NCBI RefSeq assembly: GCF_040958095.1
Contig: NC_091172.1
Coordinates: 27,598,705 to 27,662,704 of the forward strand
From: Procambarus clarkii
Lineage: Eukaryota; Arthropoda; Malacostraca; Decapoda; Cambaridae
Direction of reading: 5' to 3'
DNA: 64,000 nucleotides
Positions 20,572 through 31,500 of this stretch are shown here, piece after piece (position 1 is the stretch's first letter; every line of letters starts with the position of its first letter). A program made the translations under genes and the position numbers. The notes under the pieces were generated by a model that worked only from the letters and a program-made list of their open reading frames with translations, searched no databases and was not told the DNA's origin.

Positions 20572-22935
20572 TGGGTGGTGGTACCTGGTGGTGTGGGTGA
20601 TGGGTGGTGGTACCTGGTGGTGTGGGTGATGGGTGGGTGGTACCTGGTGGTGTGGGTGGTGTGGGTGATGGGTGGGTGGTACCTGGTGGTGTGGGTGATG
20701 GTACCTGGTGGTGTGGGTGGTGGTACCTGGTGGTGATGGGTGGTGGTACCTGGTGGTGTGGGTGGTGGTACCTGGTGGTGATGGGTGGTGGTACCTGGTG
20801 GTGTGGGTGGTGGTACCTGGTGGTGATGGGTGGTGGTACCTGGTGGTGTGGGTGGTGGTACCTGGTGGTGATGGGTGGTGGTACCTGGTGGTGTGGGTGG
20901 TGGTACCTGGTGGTGATGGGTGGTGGTACCTGGTGGTGTGGGTGATGGGTGGTGGTACCTGGTGGTGGTGTGGGTGATGGGTGGTGGTGTGGGTGATGGG
21001 TGGGTGGTACCTGGTGGTGTGGGTGGCGGTACCTGGTGGTGTGGGTGATGGTACCTGGTGGTGTGGGTGATTGTACCTGGTGGTGTGGGTGATGGTACCT
21101 GGTGGTGTGGGTGGTGGTACCTGGTGGTGTGGGTGGTGGGGTGATGGGGGGTGGTACCTGGTAGTGTGGGTGATGGGGGAGTGGTACCTGGTGGTGTGGG
21201 GGCGATGGGTGGTGGTACCTGGTGGTGTGGGTGGTGGTACCTGGTGGTGATGGGTGGTGGTACCTGGTGGTGTGGGTGATGGGTGGTGGTACCTGGTGGT
21301 GTGGGTGATGGGTGGTGGTACCTGGTGGTGTGGGTGATGGGTGGTGGTACCTGGTGGTGTGGGTGATGGGTGGTGGTACCTGGTGGTGTGGGTGATGGGT
21401 GGTGGTACCTGGTGGTGTGGGTGGTGGTACCTGGTGGTGTGGGTGGTGGTACCTGGTGGTGATGGGTGGTGGTACCTGGTGGTGTGGGTGATGGGTGGTG
21501 GTACCTGGTGGTGGTGTGGGTGATGGGTGGTGGTACCTGGTGGTGTGGGTGATGGGTGGGTGGTACCTGGTGGTGCGGGTGGTGGTACCTGGTGGTGTGG
21601 GTGATGGTACCTGGTGGTGTGGGTGATGGTACCTGGTGGTGTGGGTGGTGGTACCTGGTGGTGTGGGTGGTGGGGTGATGGGGGGTGGTACCTGGTAGTG
21701 TGGGTGATGGGGGAGTGGTACCTGGTGGTGTGGGGCGATGGGTGGTGGTACCTGATGGTGTGGGTGGTGGTACCTGGTGGTGTGGGTGATGGTACCTGGT
21801 GGTGTGGGTGATGGGTGGTGGTACCTGGTGGTGTGGGTGATGGGAGGTGGTACCTAGTGGTGTAGGTTATGGGACGTGGTACCTGGTGGTGTGGGTGATG
21901 GGTGGTGGTACCTGGTGGTGTGGGTGATGGGGGGGTGGTACTTGGTGGTGTGGGTGATGGGGGGTGGGTGGTACCTGGTGGTGTGGGTGATGGGGGTGGG
22001 TGGTACCTGGTGGTGTGGTTGATGGGGGGGGGTGGTACCTGGTGGTGTGGTTGATGGGGGGGGGTGGTACCTGGTGGTGTGGGTGATGGGGGGGGTGGTA
22101 CCTGGTGGTGTGGGTGATGGGGGGGGGTGGTACCTGGTGGTGTGGGTGATGGGGGGGGGGTGGTACCTGGTGGTGTGGGTGATGGGGGGGGGGGTGGTAC
22201 CTGGTGGTGTGGGTGATGGGGGGGGGGTGGTACCTGGTGGTGTGGGTGATGGGGGGGTGGTACCTGGTGGTGTGGGTGATGGGTGGTGGTACCTGGTGGT
22301 GTGGGTGATGGTTGGTGGTACCTGGTGGTGTGGGTGATGGGGGAGGGTGGTACCTGGTGGTGTGGGTAATGGTACCTGGTGGTGTGGGTGATGGGGGAGG
22401 GTGGTACCTGGTGGTGTGGGTAATGGTACCTGGTGGTGTGGGTGATGGGGGGGATAGTACCTGGTGGTGTGGGTAATGGGTGGTGGTACCTGGTGGTGTG
22501 GGTGATGGGGGGTGGTACCTGGTGGTGTGGGTGATGGGGGGGTGGTACCTGGTGGTGTGAGTGATGGGGGTGGTACCTGGTGGTGTGGGTGATGGGGGTG
22601 GTACCTGGTAGTGTGGGTGATGGGGGTGGTACCTGGTGGTGTGGGGTGATGGGGGGTGGTACCTGGTGGTGTGGGGTGATGGGGGGTGGTACCTGGTGGT
22701 GTGGGGTGATGGGGGGTGGTACCTGGTGGTGTGGGGTGATGGAGGGTGGTACCTGGTGGTGTGGGGTGATGGGGGGTGGTACCTGGTGGTGTGGGGTGAT
22801 GGGGGAGTGGTACCTGGTGGTGTGGGGCGATGGGGGTGGTACCTGGTGGTGTGGGTGATGGGTACCTGGTGGTGTGGGTGATGTGGGTGGGGGTACCTGG
22901 TGGTGTGGGTTTTAGGGAGTGGTACCTGGTGGCAG
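20572..22935. repeat. 2.4-kb G-rich minisatellite, GGTACCTGGTGGTGTGGG unit
   Basis: Units of 24-36 bp made of GGTACCTGGTGGTGTGGG plus GTGATGGG/GTGGTGG spacers of varying length. From about 21900 the spacer becomes a long G run. The minus strand is open (Pro/Thr/His-rich), as expected of composition, not coding. A 534-bp shift relates the GTGGTACCTGGTAG variants at 21151 and 21685, showing an internal block duplication. Confidence 0.95.
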
Positions 22936-23749
22936 TGTTGAGGGTGATGGAAAAGGAGGGAGCTCTGGTGGGCCTATTCCTGGTTGTCATGGGGAGTGGT
23001 ACCAGGAGGGGGGGGTGTGTGTTGAGGATGATGTACCTGAGCAGTACTTGGTTATGCTATGGGGAGCAGCACCTGGTTGTTGTGTTATGGGGAAGTTCCT
23101 GGGTTCAATATCCAGGCAGAACAGAAACTGTTTTGTAAGTTTCCTTTCACCTGATTTATATGTTCACCAAGTAGTAATAATCTTAATCTGTCTTAAACCA
23201 CAGTGTGTACTGCTTTAGACCATAAGAAAATGGTGATACCAAACACTTGAAATCTGTGTTTTTTGCTTCTCTTAAATGTGTCCGGTGCCTGGCCGTTATA
23301 TTTTGTACTGTACATGGACTGATCAACTAGCAATTATTGTACCCAACTGTGTGCAGTGGTGTCCATTAGTCAGGTTGGAGTCCTGGTCAGAGACCAAGCC
23401 AATGGGGGGGGGGCGTGGATACTCGAATAATCTTAAATTATAAGTATATATACAAACACACATGGGGCATTGGGGGTGATCTGTAACATGAAGTTCTGGA
23501 AGCAGAGATTAGAAATACAGTATCATCAGTGATGTCATACTGCTAGGAAATATGCTTAAGTTGAATTAAAATGAGCAGCATCCTGTTGACCTGTATACAA
23601 TAAATCCACTACTAAGTTCACCCATATTCCCAGTTTATATTCTTGCAATAATATAAACTACAGGTACAGTAATTTGTATCAGTGTATTGTGTATTACTCA
23701 TTGTCTTTGGTGTGACTTGGGCTATCCATTTTGGGGCCATGTTTTGAGC
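22936..23749. other. No recognisable feature
   Basis: Decayed minisatellite units fade out to about 23110. The rest is AT-rich unique sequence with one G9 run (23405). Confidence 0.5.
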
Positions 23750-24400
23750 CCTACTCTATCAAAATGGACCTTAATGTCAACAGTGATAAAAGAACTACCA
23801 GAGGGTTGTAAGAATCCATGTAGTATCAATATTCAAAAAGGTGCATTAAACTACGAGCCGGTATCTTACCTAGATCTTGTGCAAGATGATGGAGAAGATC
23901 ACAAGAAAGAGCTGGTAGACCATCTTCAGAGAAGGGTCATTGTTACACAACTCCAGCATGGATACAGGGATGATAAATCCTACCCCACAAACTTGAGACT
24001 GCTATGACCCGGTGACAGATCAAACAATACAGAAGGTTGGGCAAACTGTGTATCATTGGACTGTCAGAAAGCCTGCTACACAGTATCCCACATAAGGTGG
24101 GATATCCCACACTAAATAGAAACAAGCAAGAGTAACAAGAGAGGTGCTCTAGTGTATAAAGGAGTACATTACCTCAGAGAAGACGATCACAGAAAAGAGA
24201 GAGATCTCGGAGTAGCTTGATGAAACTTTTGGCATTCCACAGGGATCAATACTGTGACCAATCCCATTCCTATGTGAACAGTTTACCATATGGCATAGAT
24301 TTCTTCATCTCAGTGTTTGATAATGATGGAAAAAATATGATGAAAATGAATACATTGGAAGACTGCAAAACACCAACGTTGATTGTAATGAGATGCTAGT
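23750..24400 (+). pseudogene. Decayed LINE reverse transcriptase, beta-like, left part
   Basis: Broken plus-strand frames give YEPVSYLDL-type text, IIRKSLVDHLQ, a decayed FQKAFDTVPH region and FGIPQGSIL near 24228-24256 (the GxPQGSxLxPxLF box before the palm). The catalytic box after it is not intact. The matching C-terminal part is at 27344-27930. Confidence 0.65.
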
Positions 24401-24539
24401 TTCTAGGTCACTGATAGTGATAGTGATACACTATCACTAATAGTTACCATCTACTAGGTCGCATCAGCTGTGAAGTTCTATTGGCCTACTTGGTGACTAG
24501 TGCTAGAACCTGGCCCCCCATACAAGTGTAGGGAGTGGT

Positions 24540-24792
24540 GGCATTTATTTATTTATGCCACCACCAGCGAGCAACGAGAAAGTCAGCGAGACAAAACAGG
24601 CAACAGCTGGCTTCAATACAGACCACAGCCTCGAAAACTGCCGAAAGAACTCTCAACAATATAAATCGATGATCCAAATCTCTCCAAATGAGTGCCAGTT
24701 TGTTTGCCCCACTTCCAATTGGTTTGAGGGGAATGAGGCAGCCCATAGTCAGCCAGCTACTCCATCCTCAGATCTGTGGTAGATGTAACCAA
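24540..24792 (+). repeat. Left long terminal inverted repeat
   Basis: Pairs with 26980-27343. Its outermost 25 bp also form a small hairpin of their own, GTGGTGGCAT with ATGCCACCAC. Confidence 0.7.
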
Positions 24793-25140
24793 CCCCCTCC
24801 CAACCCCCCGACGACCTGGAGGAAGGGAGAGTGTCCGATAACCACTAGAGCTCATGCAGAAATTGACATTTTATTACATTCAGTGCTGGTTTTCTAGGGG
24901 AAGCGTGTTGTGGATCCCTGAAGCAAGGTGCCAAAAGAGAAGGAAAACAAAAATGAACCTACCAGGGAGGAGGAAACTCCACAAGAGCCAAGATGACTCA
25001 CGAACGAGAGAGACGACTGAAAACCTAACGAGTGCTGGGGCCCAAGCATGTGAATGAGATACTGTACTGGGCTCCCAGATCCCTGTACAACCCCCAAAAC
25101 CCCCATGCCTGAATGTCAGCCCAGGACACGTCTCTGAACA

Positions 25141-26954
25141 CTACCTTAGGAGCTGCATGCACCTGAACAGTGCAGGCATAAGGGTAGACCTCAGGCTGGT
25201 TATATCAAATAACACTGCGGACAACCTGAAAAGACAAACCTTGAAACAGGGTGAAAGCAACAGGATCAACCAACAAGGCATCCATTGAGGCAGAATCGAT
25301 GGCAAGAAATAGCGGCAAAGAGCTACCATTGAACACAACATGGTGCAACCCTGGCCAAACCAGCCAAGCATCAAAACCCAAAGGATCCCTCTTGAAGAAG
25401 GATTTTCCTTTTCCAGAAAAGGAGCTACCTGCAGACAAACTGCCCACTATGGCCAGAAAAATAACTCCCTAAAAAAAAAAAATGCCGCCGCCGCCGGAGG
25501 AGAGCATGAGTCTCGCGTATCTGACAACTAGAAGCAAAAAAAAGGGGGGGACTTATAGAAACAAGGAAAGGACGCACGAAGGAGGATTTCCGTGGTTTCT
25601 GTGCCTGAAGGAGGCACGGAAACCAAGGAAAAGACAGACCAAGCAGCGTGTGAGGAAGCCGAAGGTGAGCAGAGACAGCATCGATTTGGAAAAGCAGCTG
25701 TTGCATCTTCACCAGAGCCAACTATATGATGAGACAGTAGAGGGGCATGAAATGCTAATCAGGAAAACCAAGGCAGAAAAAAAAGCACACCACAACCTCA
25801 AAAATCTAAGAACCATGACGTAGAGAAAGGAAATGGCAAAAGGGGTGCCATGAACTCGTACCGTGTCCACAAAAAAGACTGCAGATGGGGGTACCATCTG
25901 AAGCAAATCAGGTGAAGCCACCTGATTTGTCATAAAGATGGTGCAATAATAAGCATGGACACTAGTAAACTACCCCCTTTCCCCTTGGAGGAGACAACAA
26001 ACCACTGAGGAACAGTCTGAATGCAGCCAAAGTGTAGAGCCTATACGAATCTGAACCCTCTACAGTGTATGCCACAAACTTCAGAACTGCATTGTGAGCC
26101 TGAAAAGGAGTAGAGACCAATGTCAAGTGAGAGGTGCAGGAAGGGATCATGGAACTGAACCCTGAAAAGACCAACGAGGAAGCCAGCAACAGAGCAGCAG
26201 GCACAGGCTGTAATTGAACTTAACTCCCAGGCTGGGCTCAGGGAGTAGAAAAACTCCTTACAGAGCCAATGGGATCTGCACCTAATGGGCGAGGCATTCA
26301 GAGCCAACTCAACAGCAACAGACAGTGCGGCTGCAGCTGGTGCAAGGCCGATGGAGGCAGGGAAAGCGACATCGACAGAGTCCCTAATGAGGCCCATTCA
26401 AGTCCGAACCCGGTAAGCCAGGAAAGAACCAGGAACCTGGCTAACCGTAGGGACATGCACACCAGTTGTGAGCCCACACAAACTAGTTGGCTCAGTATGT
26501 CAAACCCAAAAGGCAAAGCAAGACAAACTGAGCCAAGCATGTGAACATTTATGGTCAGATAGGACCCAGTGAGACTGTGAAAGGGGCAAGCTCGACGTTC
26601 CCAGAAGCAGAAAACATTCCCAGACCTGAGGGACACAGGAACAATCCAAGACATACCCCCCCAAAAGCCCAAGGGTAAATTCCCAATGACTGCCTTGAGA
26701 ATGAGATGACTTACACCTGACATACCCCGTGTTAATACCACCACAAGCGAGGGAGGAAGACCTCTAAAGGAGCGACCCCGAAATACCCCAGGGTAAAGAA
26801 CCCCGAAGTTCAAGGGCAGCACGTGGGAGAACACAGGGAGGAGAAACTTGTACACATGCAGCTCCGAGCACTGTAAATATCTGAGGCTCACATTACACCC
26901 CAGAGTGTACAGGAATGCCACAAGGGCAAAAACACCACTAAGCTGAAGTAACAA
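25141..26954 (-). pseudogene. Chain of minus-strand open frames inside the inverted-repeat element
   Basis: Overlapping frames cover 26954-26298, 26397-26041, 26204-25962, 25933-25709, 25721-25425, 25447-25205 and 25374-25141. The products are leucine-, valine- and serine-rich, and no catalytic motif (DDE, HHH, RT box) is recognised. The chain may be the decayed coding strand of the element, or only a strand with few stop codons by composition. I cannot tell which. Confidence 0.25.
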
Positions 26955-26979
26955 GACACTGAAGCCTGAGCAGCAGAGA

Positions 26980-27343
26980 GGTTATCTGGCACACACTAAT
27001 ATCAGCACAGAATTGAGGGTGGAGTAACTGGCTGACTGTGGGCTGCCTCCCTCCTCCTCTCACCACCCCAGAGGCCTCCTGGAGCCTGGCCTTAGACCGG
27101 GCTAGGGGAGTAGAAGAACTGAAACACACTCCAGGTATGATCCTTCCCAAACGAGTGGAGGTGGTGGGGTGAACAAGCTAGTTTGAAGAGAGTTCAATTG
27201 TTTATTTGCATCGCTGGAGACATTCTTTTGGTTGTTTTCGAGGCTGCGGTCTCTACTGAAACCAAGTGTTTTTGTTTTGTCTCATTGACTCAGGTTGCTG
27301 ACTCTGGTTGCTTCCGTGGTGGTGGCACAAATAAATAAATGCC
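26980..27343 (-). repeat. Right long terminal inverted repeat, with internal insert
   Basis: Reverse complement of 24540-24792, but about 105 bp longer because of an insert at about 27045-27150. The insert resembles a decayed beta LINE tail (CTGGCCTTAGACCGGGCTAG, GGGGAGTAGAAGAACT). Confidence 0.65.
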
Positions 27344-27930
27344 ATTCAAATTCAGGGATCCTATTCCAATGCTCATACTATTCAAATCACTGGTGCTGTC
27401 CTGCCATGAGTACTGCTCGATACTCGCTTCTCTCTTCAGAGCAGGAGAGATTGCTGAAATAGAAGGAATACAGAAAACATATGTGGTACACACAGACACG
27501 ATGAGGCACTTAAATTATTGAAGTGGTCTCAAAGCTTTCAAAATGAGCTCTCTAGAAAGTAAGGGAACTATTAGGGGAAGTGCCAAGCTATTATGCCTAT
27601 ATATTGTAGCACTTGAAAAGGGTCAGAATTTGGGATTGGGGGGTGCCCAACCACTTGGATTAAACGCTGACCTGCATAAAGCAAGACCGTCGCTCTACTG
27701 TCCAGCAGAATAGTGCCACTGAAGAGTAGAGGTGTCAGGCACAATCAGATAACACTAGGAACATCATAGGTCCATGGTTGTTCAGTATCCTCTCAGCAAG
27801 TATAAGAAATATTGCCAGAACGAAAGAGGAAGTCTTAAATGGACACTTTTCTGAAAGAAGTACTGGACCAATTGGGCTGTAGTGGATATGTGGGGCAGTA
27901 GTAGATATGTAGGCCTGCGGGCCTGTTCGA
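27344..27930 (+). pseudogene. LINE reverse transcriptase C-terminus, beta, right part
   Basis: Text such as LILFKSLVLSCHEYCSILAS and FRAGEIAEIEGIQK matches the copy at 34861-35200 residue by residue. The end (PWLFSILSASIRNIARTKEE, then GLQACGPVRA-like text) is the usual LINE C-terminus. It is interrupted by a SINE at 27574-27706. Confidence 0.75.
27574..27706 (-). mobile_element. SINE, family E
   Basis: The minus strand reads CTGGACAGTAGAGCGACGGT, TTATGCAGGT, CCAAGTGGTTGGGCACC and CAAGTGCTACAATATATAGG, collinear with the copy at 60828-61060. Confidence 0.75.
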
Positions 27931-28740
27931 GCAAGCATATAAAAAAATGTATGGTAATTGTTTTTGGATTTTTTTGGGTGATAAACTGATGAAATTCATG
28001 TTTCACATGAGAATTCCAGTGGGTGAGTTTGGTGTTTTAGTAAAATAACTTCTAATATGGTATACAGGGCTGTAGTTATTCCTTGGGACAAATTTCTTTG
28101 TAATATAATGTTTGTATCTGATCAGTATTTGGGACCATGTATCTGTGGCAGTTTTGAACATTGCTGTTGGGAAATGTTTTCAGTCTATATTTTAATGTCT
28201 GGTCCAATTTTTTTTGGATTTGTTCATACTGTATATGGTTAGGTAACATGGACTGTGTTTTGTTGTAGCCAGGAATCTCCATTGGAGTCAATATTGGCAA
28301 TTAATTAAAAAAAATGTTAGATTGCAGTGCAGTAGTTGTCTTTGGTCAGTATGTTAATTCTTCTTATACAGTAGCTCCTTTTGACCAGCTTAATTGAAAA
28401 ATTCTATGCACATTCGTTTCGTAAATACTCATCTCTTGAAATGTGCTGTAAGTTTATAAATTTTAAGAAGTTTTTGTTTAATTAACTGGTGGCAATTTTA
28501 TAGGATTCGCCTAATTTATATTGATTTGTGTAGGAAACTTTGGTGCATTCACTCAATTTTAATGAATCCCTGTGTTGTCTAAGCACTTAATGCTGATACT
28601 GGGAAGCACCGTTGTGTGCTGTGCTTAGGTAGAAGTAGAAACAGTGTCACAATATATGGTTCCTAATTGTATAGTCGTTAAGAATCCAACAAGAAGTGGT
28701 GGCGATTGGTTGTCATCTAATTTTTAAATTCTCTTTTCAG
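27931..28740. other. AT-rich unique sequence, candidate intron
   Basis: No repeat or gene recognised. It ends in the polypyrimidine tract and CAG of the microexon acceptor. Confidence 0.45.
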
Positions 28741-28758
28741 TGATAACGACGACGTTGG
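28741..28758 (+). CDS. Candidate 18-nt microexon (NDDV-type peptide)
   Basis: TTCTCTTTTCAG (28729-28740) is a good acceptor and GTATGT (28759-28764) a good donor. The 18 bases between them keep the phase of the exon ending at 20041 and read through as the second half of MMNGDNDDVG, with no stop. The intron between them would be 8.7 kb. In-frame joining of two separately chosen splice sites supports a real gene, but 18 nt can arise by chance. The next exon would need to start in phase 2. Confidence 0.3.
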
Positions 28759-29119
28759 GTATGTATTGAAAATATGATGGATGGTGATCAGTGTTTGGTA
28801 AAGTGAAACTTGGTTTTGATTTGTTATGCTTAAGTGTGATACTGTACATTAATTTGGTCTTGACCCAAGAAACTAGTTGCATTTGTCCTATATTTTGTGA
28901 GGTTTTAAATTTTTGATGGAAGAATAGAGTGCAGTATTATGTAAAGTCTTTTGGCTAATGCTGTTTTTCTAACTTTGCATTGGTTCTTAGCTTCCTGAAT
29001 GCTTTGTATTATGCTTGATGGCTTAGGAAGTGCTCTAGATGTTATTTTGATACTGTGTTGGGAAACATATTCCTTCAGATATCTTTGAGATTACAGTTGG
29101 GTTCGATCGTGATTCACAT
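28759..29119. other. No recognisable feature
   Basis: AT-rich unique sequence. Confidence 0.5.
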
Positions 29120-29250
29120 TCGGGAATTCCAGGTTCGAGTCCTGGGTAGGACAGAAATGGTTTGGCGCACTTATAATTTAATGCCCCTGTTCACCTAGCA
29201 CTAAATAGTTCTATTTACTGCTCGGTAATCTAGCAGGTGAACTAAATAGG
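29120..29250 (+). mobile_element. Decayed tRNA-derived SINE
   Basis: The B-box-like CAGGTTCGAGTCCTGG (29132-29147) is followed by ATGCCCCTGTTCACCTAGCA, the core shared with families A and B. Confidence 0.6.
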
Positions 29251-29316
29251 TTCGTCTCCTATTGAGTAAGTAAGAGACGAACTCTTGGGCACCTAGCAGG
29301 TACCCAAGAGTTCGTC
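29250..29316. repeat. Two adjoining perfect hairpins
   Basis: 29250-29258 pairs with 29274-29282 (9 bp). 29276-29289 pairs with 29303-29316 (14 bp, GACGAACTCTTGGG, 13-nt loop). The two stems share GACGAAC, so they are alternative folds. Confidence 0.85.
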
Positions 29317-29887
29317 AGCTTGTGGGGTTTCATCCTGAGAAGTCAGTAATTTGTCCTGGGGGAGGGGAGAACCTCAATATAAGCCTAATATGCACAGTAT
29401 ATATACACTGGCTGCACATCTCTCATAATATTTATTTTTTATAAATAATGAAATATTAATACTATACTGTACTACTTGAGAACTTGTTACTGGGAGGATA
29501 GAAGAATAAAGGAAAATTAGAAAGTCTATTAGCCCATGCGAGGCAGATCCTATTTATATCCACCCAAATTCATTTTAACATGTCTAACATTTCTAAACTA
29601 GGAACTATCCAGTGACCCCATATCTATTATGCTACCTGGTAATTTGTTGTAAAATCAACAACCAGGTTTCTAAACCAATATTTACTCTTGAGTCTTTCCT
29701 TGATCTAAACTTCTTTTTAGAATTAATAACTTTTTGATAATTCTATTCCACTGGAAATATTGAATACAGTATTCGAATTAGTACTACTATAATACTAAAT
29801 TGAGGACTGAAAGCTGGTGACTAATTTGCTAACGTTTTATTGAACTACTACATTTATACTAAGTTTCTAGGCCACTTAAGTCGGTCT
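29317..29887. other. No recognisable feature
   Basis: AT-rich sequence without repeats I can name. Confidence 0.5.
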
Positions 29888-29930
29888 GCGGGGACACTAA
29901 AGCCCCGAAATCATCTCAAGATAACCGAAC
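29888..29930 (+). repeat. SINE B / gamma LINE 3' tail fragment
   Basis: CTGCGGGGACACTAAAGCCC and CGAAATCATCTCAAGATAAC. Confidence 0.75.
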
Positions 29931-31284
29931 CCATATTCCAATTCAGACCTGAATCATGTCAGACCACCCTATTCAAGCTAATGCTAGTCTCATCAAAAGG
30001 CAAATTGCAAAGTAAGGAACAACTAATGAAACTGAAAATGGTGGTGGTCTAATTCACAGGGAATGACATACATGTATGTTAGTAGCTCAGAAGAAGAGCC
30101 TGTGAATGGTGTCAAACCACTGAGGCATCTGCCCGAGCTGGGCATTCATAAGATTGAGACTAAATAAGAGCTTTCCATAAATCCTTGAACTGGCAACTTG
30201 TAGTAAATATAAGCCACTAGAATGAGGGAAATTACTGGAAAGTTGGAAGATGTCTAATGTGAACATACAATATACAAAAAGGGAAACAGGAGGGGGTGTT
30301 GAAAGTATACTATTGCTATACTGCAGAACAGTATTGCCTGTATCTACAGTTTAGCTGGTCAAAGTGTATTTTTTTAATAAACAATATGGACAGATGTTTA
30401 AATGTATTCCTTCATTCTTGCATTTGTAAATATTTATTTTTGTTTAGTTATAATGTACAGTACTTTTTTTTTGCGTCACAAAGTTCAAACCAGTAAGATT
30501 TTGTATGCTTTGACCCAGTGAAAAGACAAAGTCTTCTCTGACACTAGCCAATTATGGTGGATGAGAAGCATGCAGTGCCATTTTCATTGAGGGTATAGCT
30601 TGTCCTCTCATTATGTGGTGACTTGCATTACATTTGATGATAAGTGGCTGGCTGCCAGTAGAAGGAATACAGTAGTAGCAAAGTCAGAAATATACTAAAC
30701 AAGTTAATTGTATGAAGAATTATAGATTTAGTGGTATTAATAAATTTATAGGCATTCATACATTTGGTTTTCATTTGAATTTAGCAGTAAGTTGATTAGC
30801 CTATGAATTACAGAAACAAAATTAAAAGTGAAACACAGTTCTGTATATTAACAAAAATAAAGTTTTTTGTAATACTTTCCTAGCAGATTATGTATATACT
30901 GTATATCAATAGCTATGATACAAAAGCACAAAAAAGTTTAGAAAGCCGAAGTACATCAGCAAATTCAGAGACTAGCATGGATCAAACGCTCATGTAACAG
31001 GGACCTTTTCTTTTCGAACCCTGGGTGTTTTTATGCACACTATTCTGGGGATGACATCACTTATTGTATATGTCTTTGACTGCCAGTGTCCCCACAGAAT
31101 ATTTTAGTGTGACCATATCACATGTTGCTGCATCACTGTCACTGCCCCTCAAACCTTCTCCCTCCTTAAATATAATATTAAACTGTTTTGATTTATTTGA
31201 TTATAGTAAGGTCTCCCTGAATAAATTTCTGGAAGTAGTGGATGATATACTCTTGAATAGCAGCAAATATGGTTCACTTTATGG
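29931..31284. other. No recognisable feature
   Basis: AT-rich unique sequence. No exon, RNA gene or named repeat seen. Confidence 0.5.
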
Positions 31285-31500
31285 ATTCCCGTAGTTGGGG
31301 ACAGAAGCCTGATAAGCTATTGAGGTCCCTCTAGGCCATCCGCTGATGACTTTTCCAAGGGTGCAACCCACAATAGTTGCATAGCTCTTAGGTACCTATT
31401 TACTGCTCAGTTAACAGCAGCATTGGGTTAAAGTAAACTTGCCCAACCATCTATCTATCCTGGAATCAAGCACAGGAGACTCCTGGTTCAGCTGAGAATA
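31285..31500 (-). mobile_element. Decayed SINE with a third tail type
   Basis: Plus-strand order: TTCCCGTAGTTGGGGACAG, CTAGGCCATCCGCTGATGAC, GCAACCCACAATAGTTGCAT, then the common core GGTACCTATTTACTGCTCAG and a decayed tRNA-like head near 31480. The first block also occurs at 19280. Confidence 0.6.

Larger units (their letters stand above)
24540..27343. mobile_element. 2.8-kb element with long terminal inverted repeats
   Basis: The left end GGCATTTATTTATTTATGCC and the reverse complement of the right end GGCATTTATTTATTTGTGCC match, and the similarity continues inward for about 250 bp: CCACCACCA, GAGCAAC, GAGACAAAAC, CAGCCTCGAAAAC, GGCAGCCCA, GTCAGCCAG, then CTCCA. LINE sequence lies on both sides, so the element landed in a LINE. 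No flanking target-site duplication is clear. No transposase motif is recognised, so it is a non-autonomous or decayed DNA transposon or foldback element. Confidence 0.75.

Noticed and set aside
21854..22990. 378-codon Pro/His/Thr-rich minus-strand frame
   Set aside because: Reverse strand of the GGTACCTGGTGG minisatellite; frame openness follows from repeat composition.
26298..26954. 218-codon hydrophobic minus-strand frame as a host membrane protein gene
   Set aside because: It lies wholly within the inverted-repeat element and is one of a chain of broken frames there.
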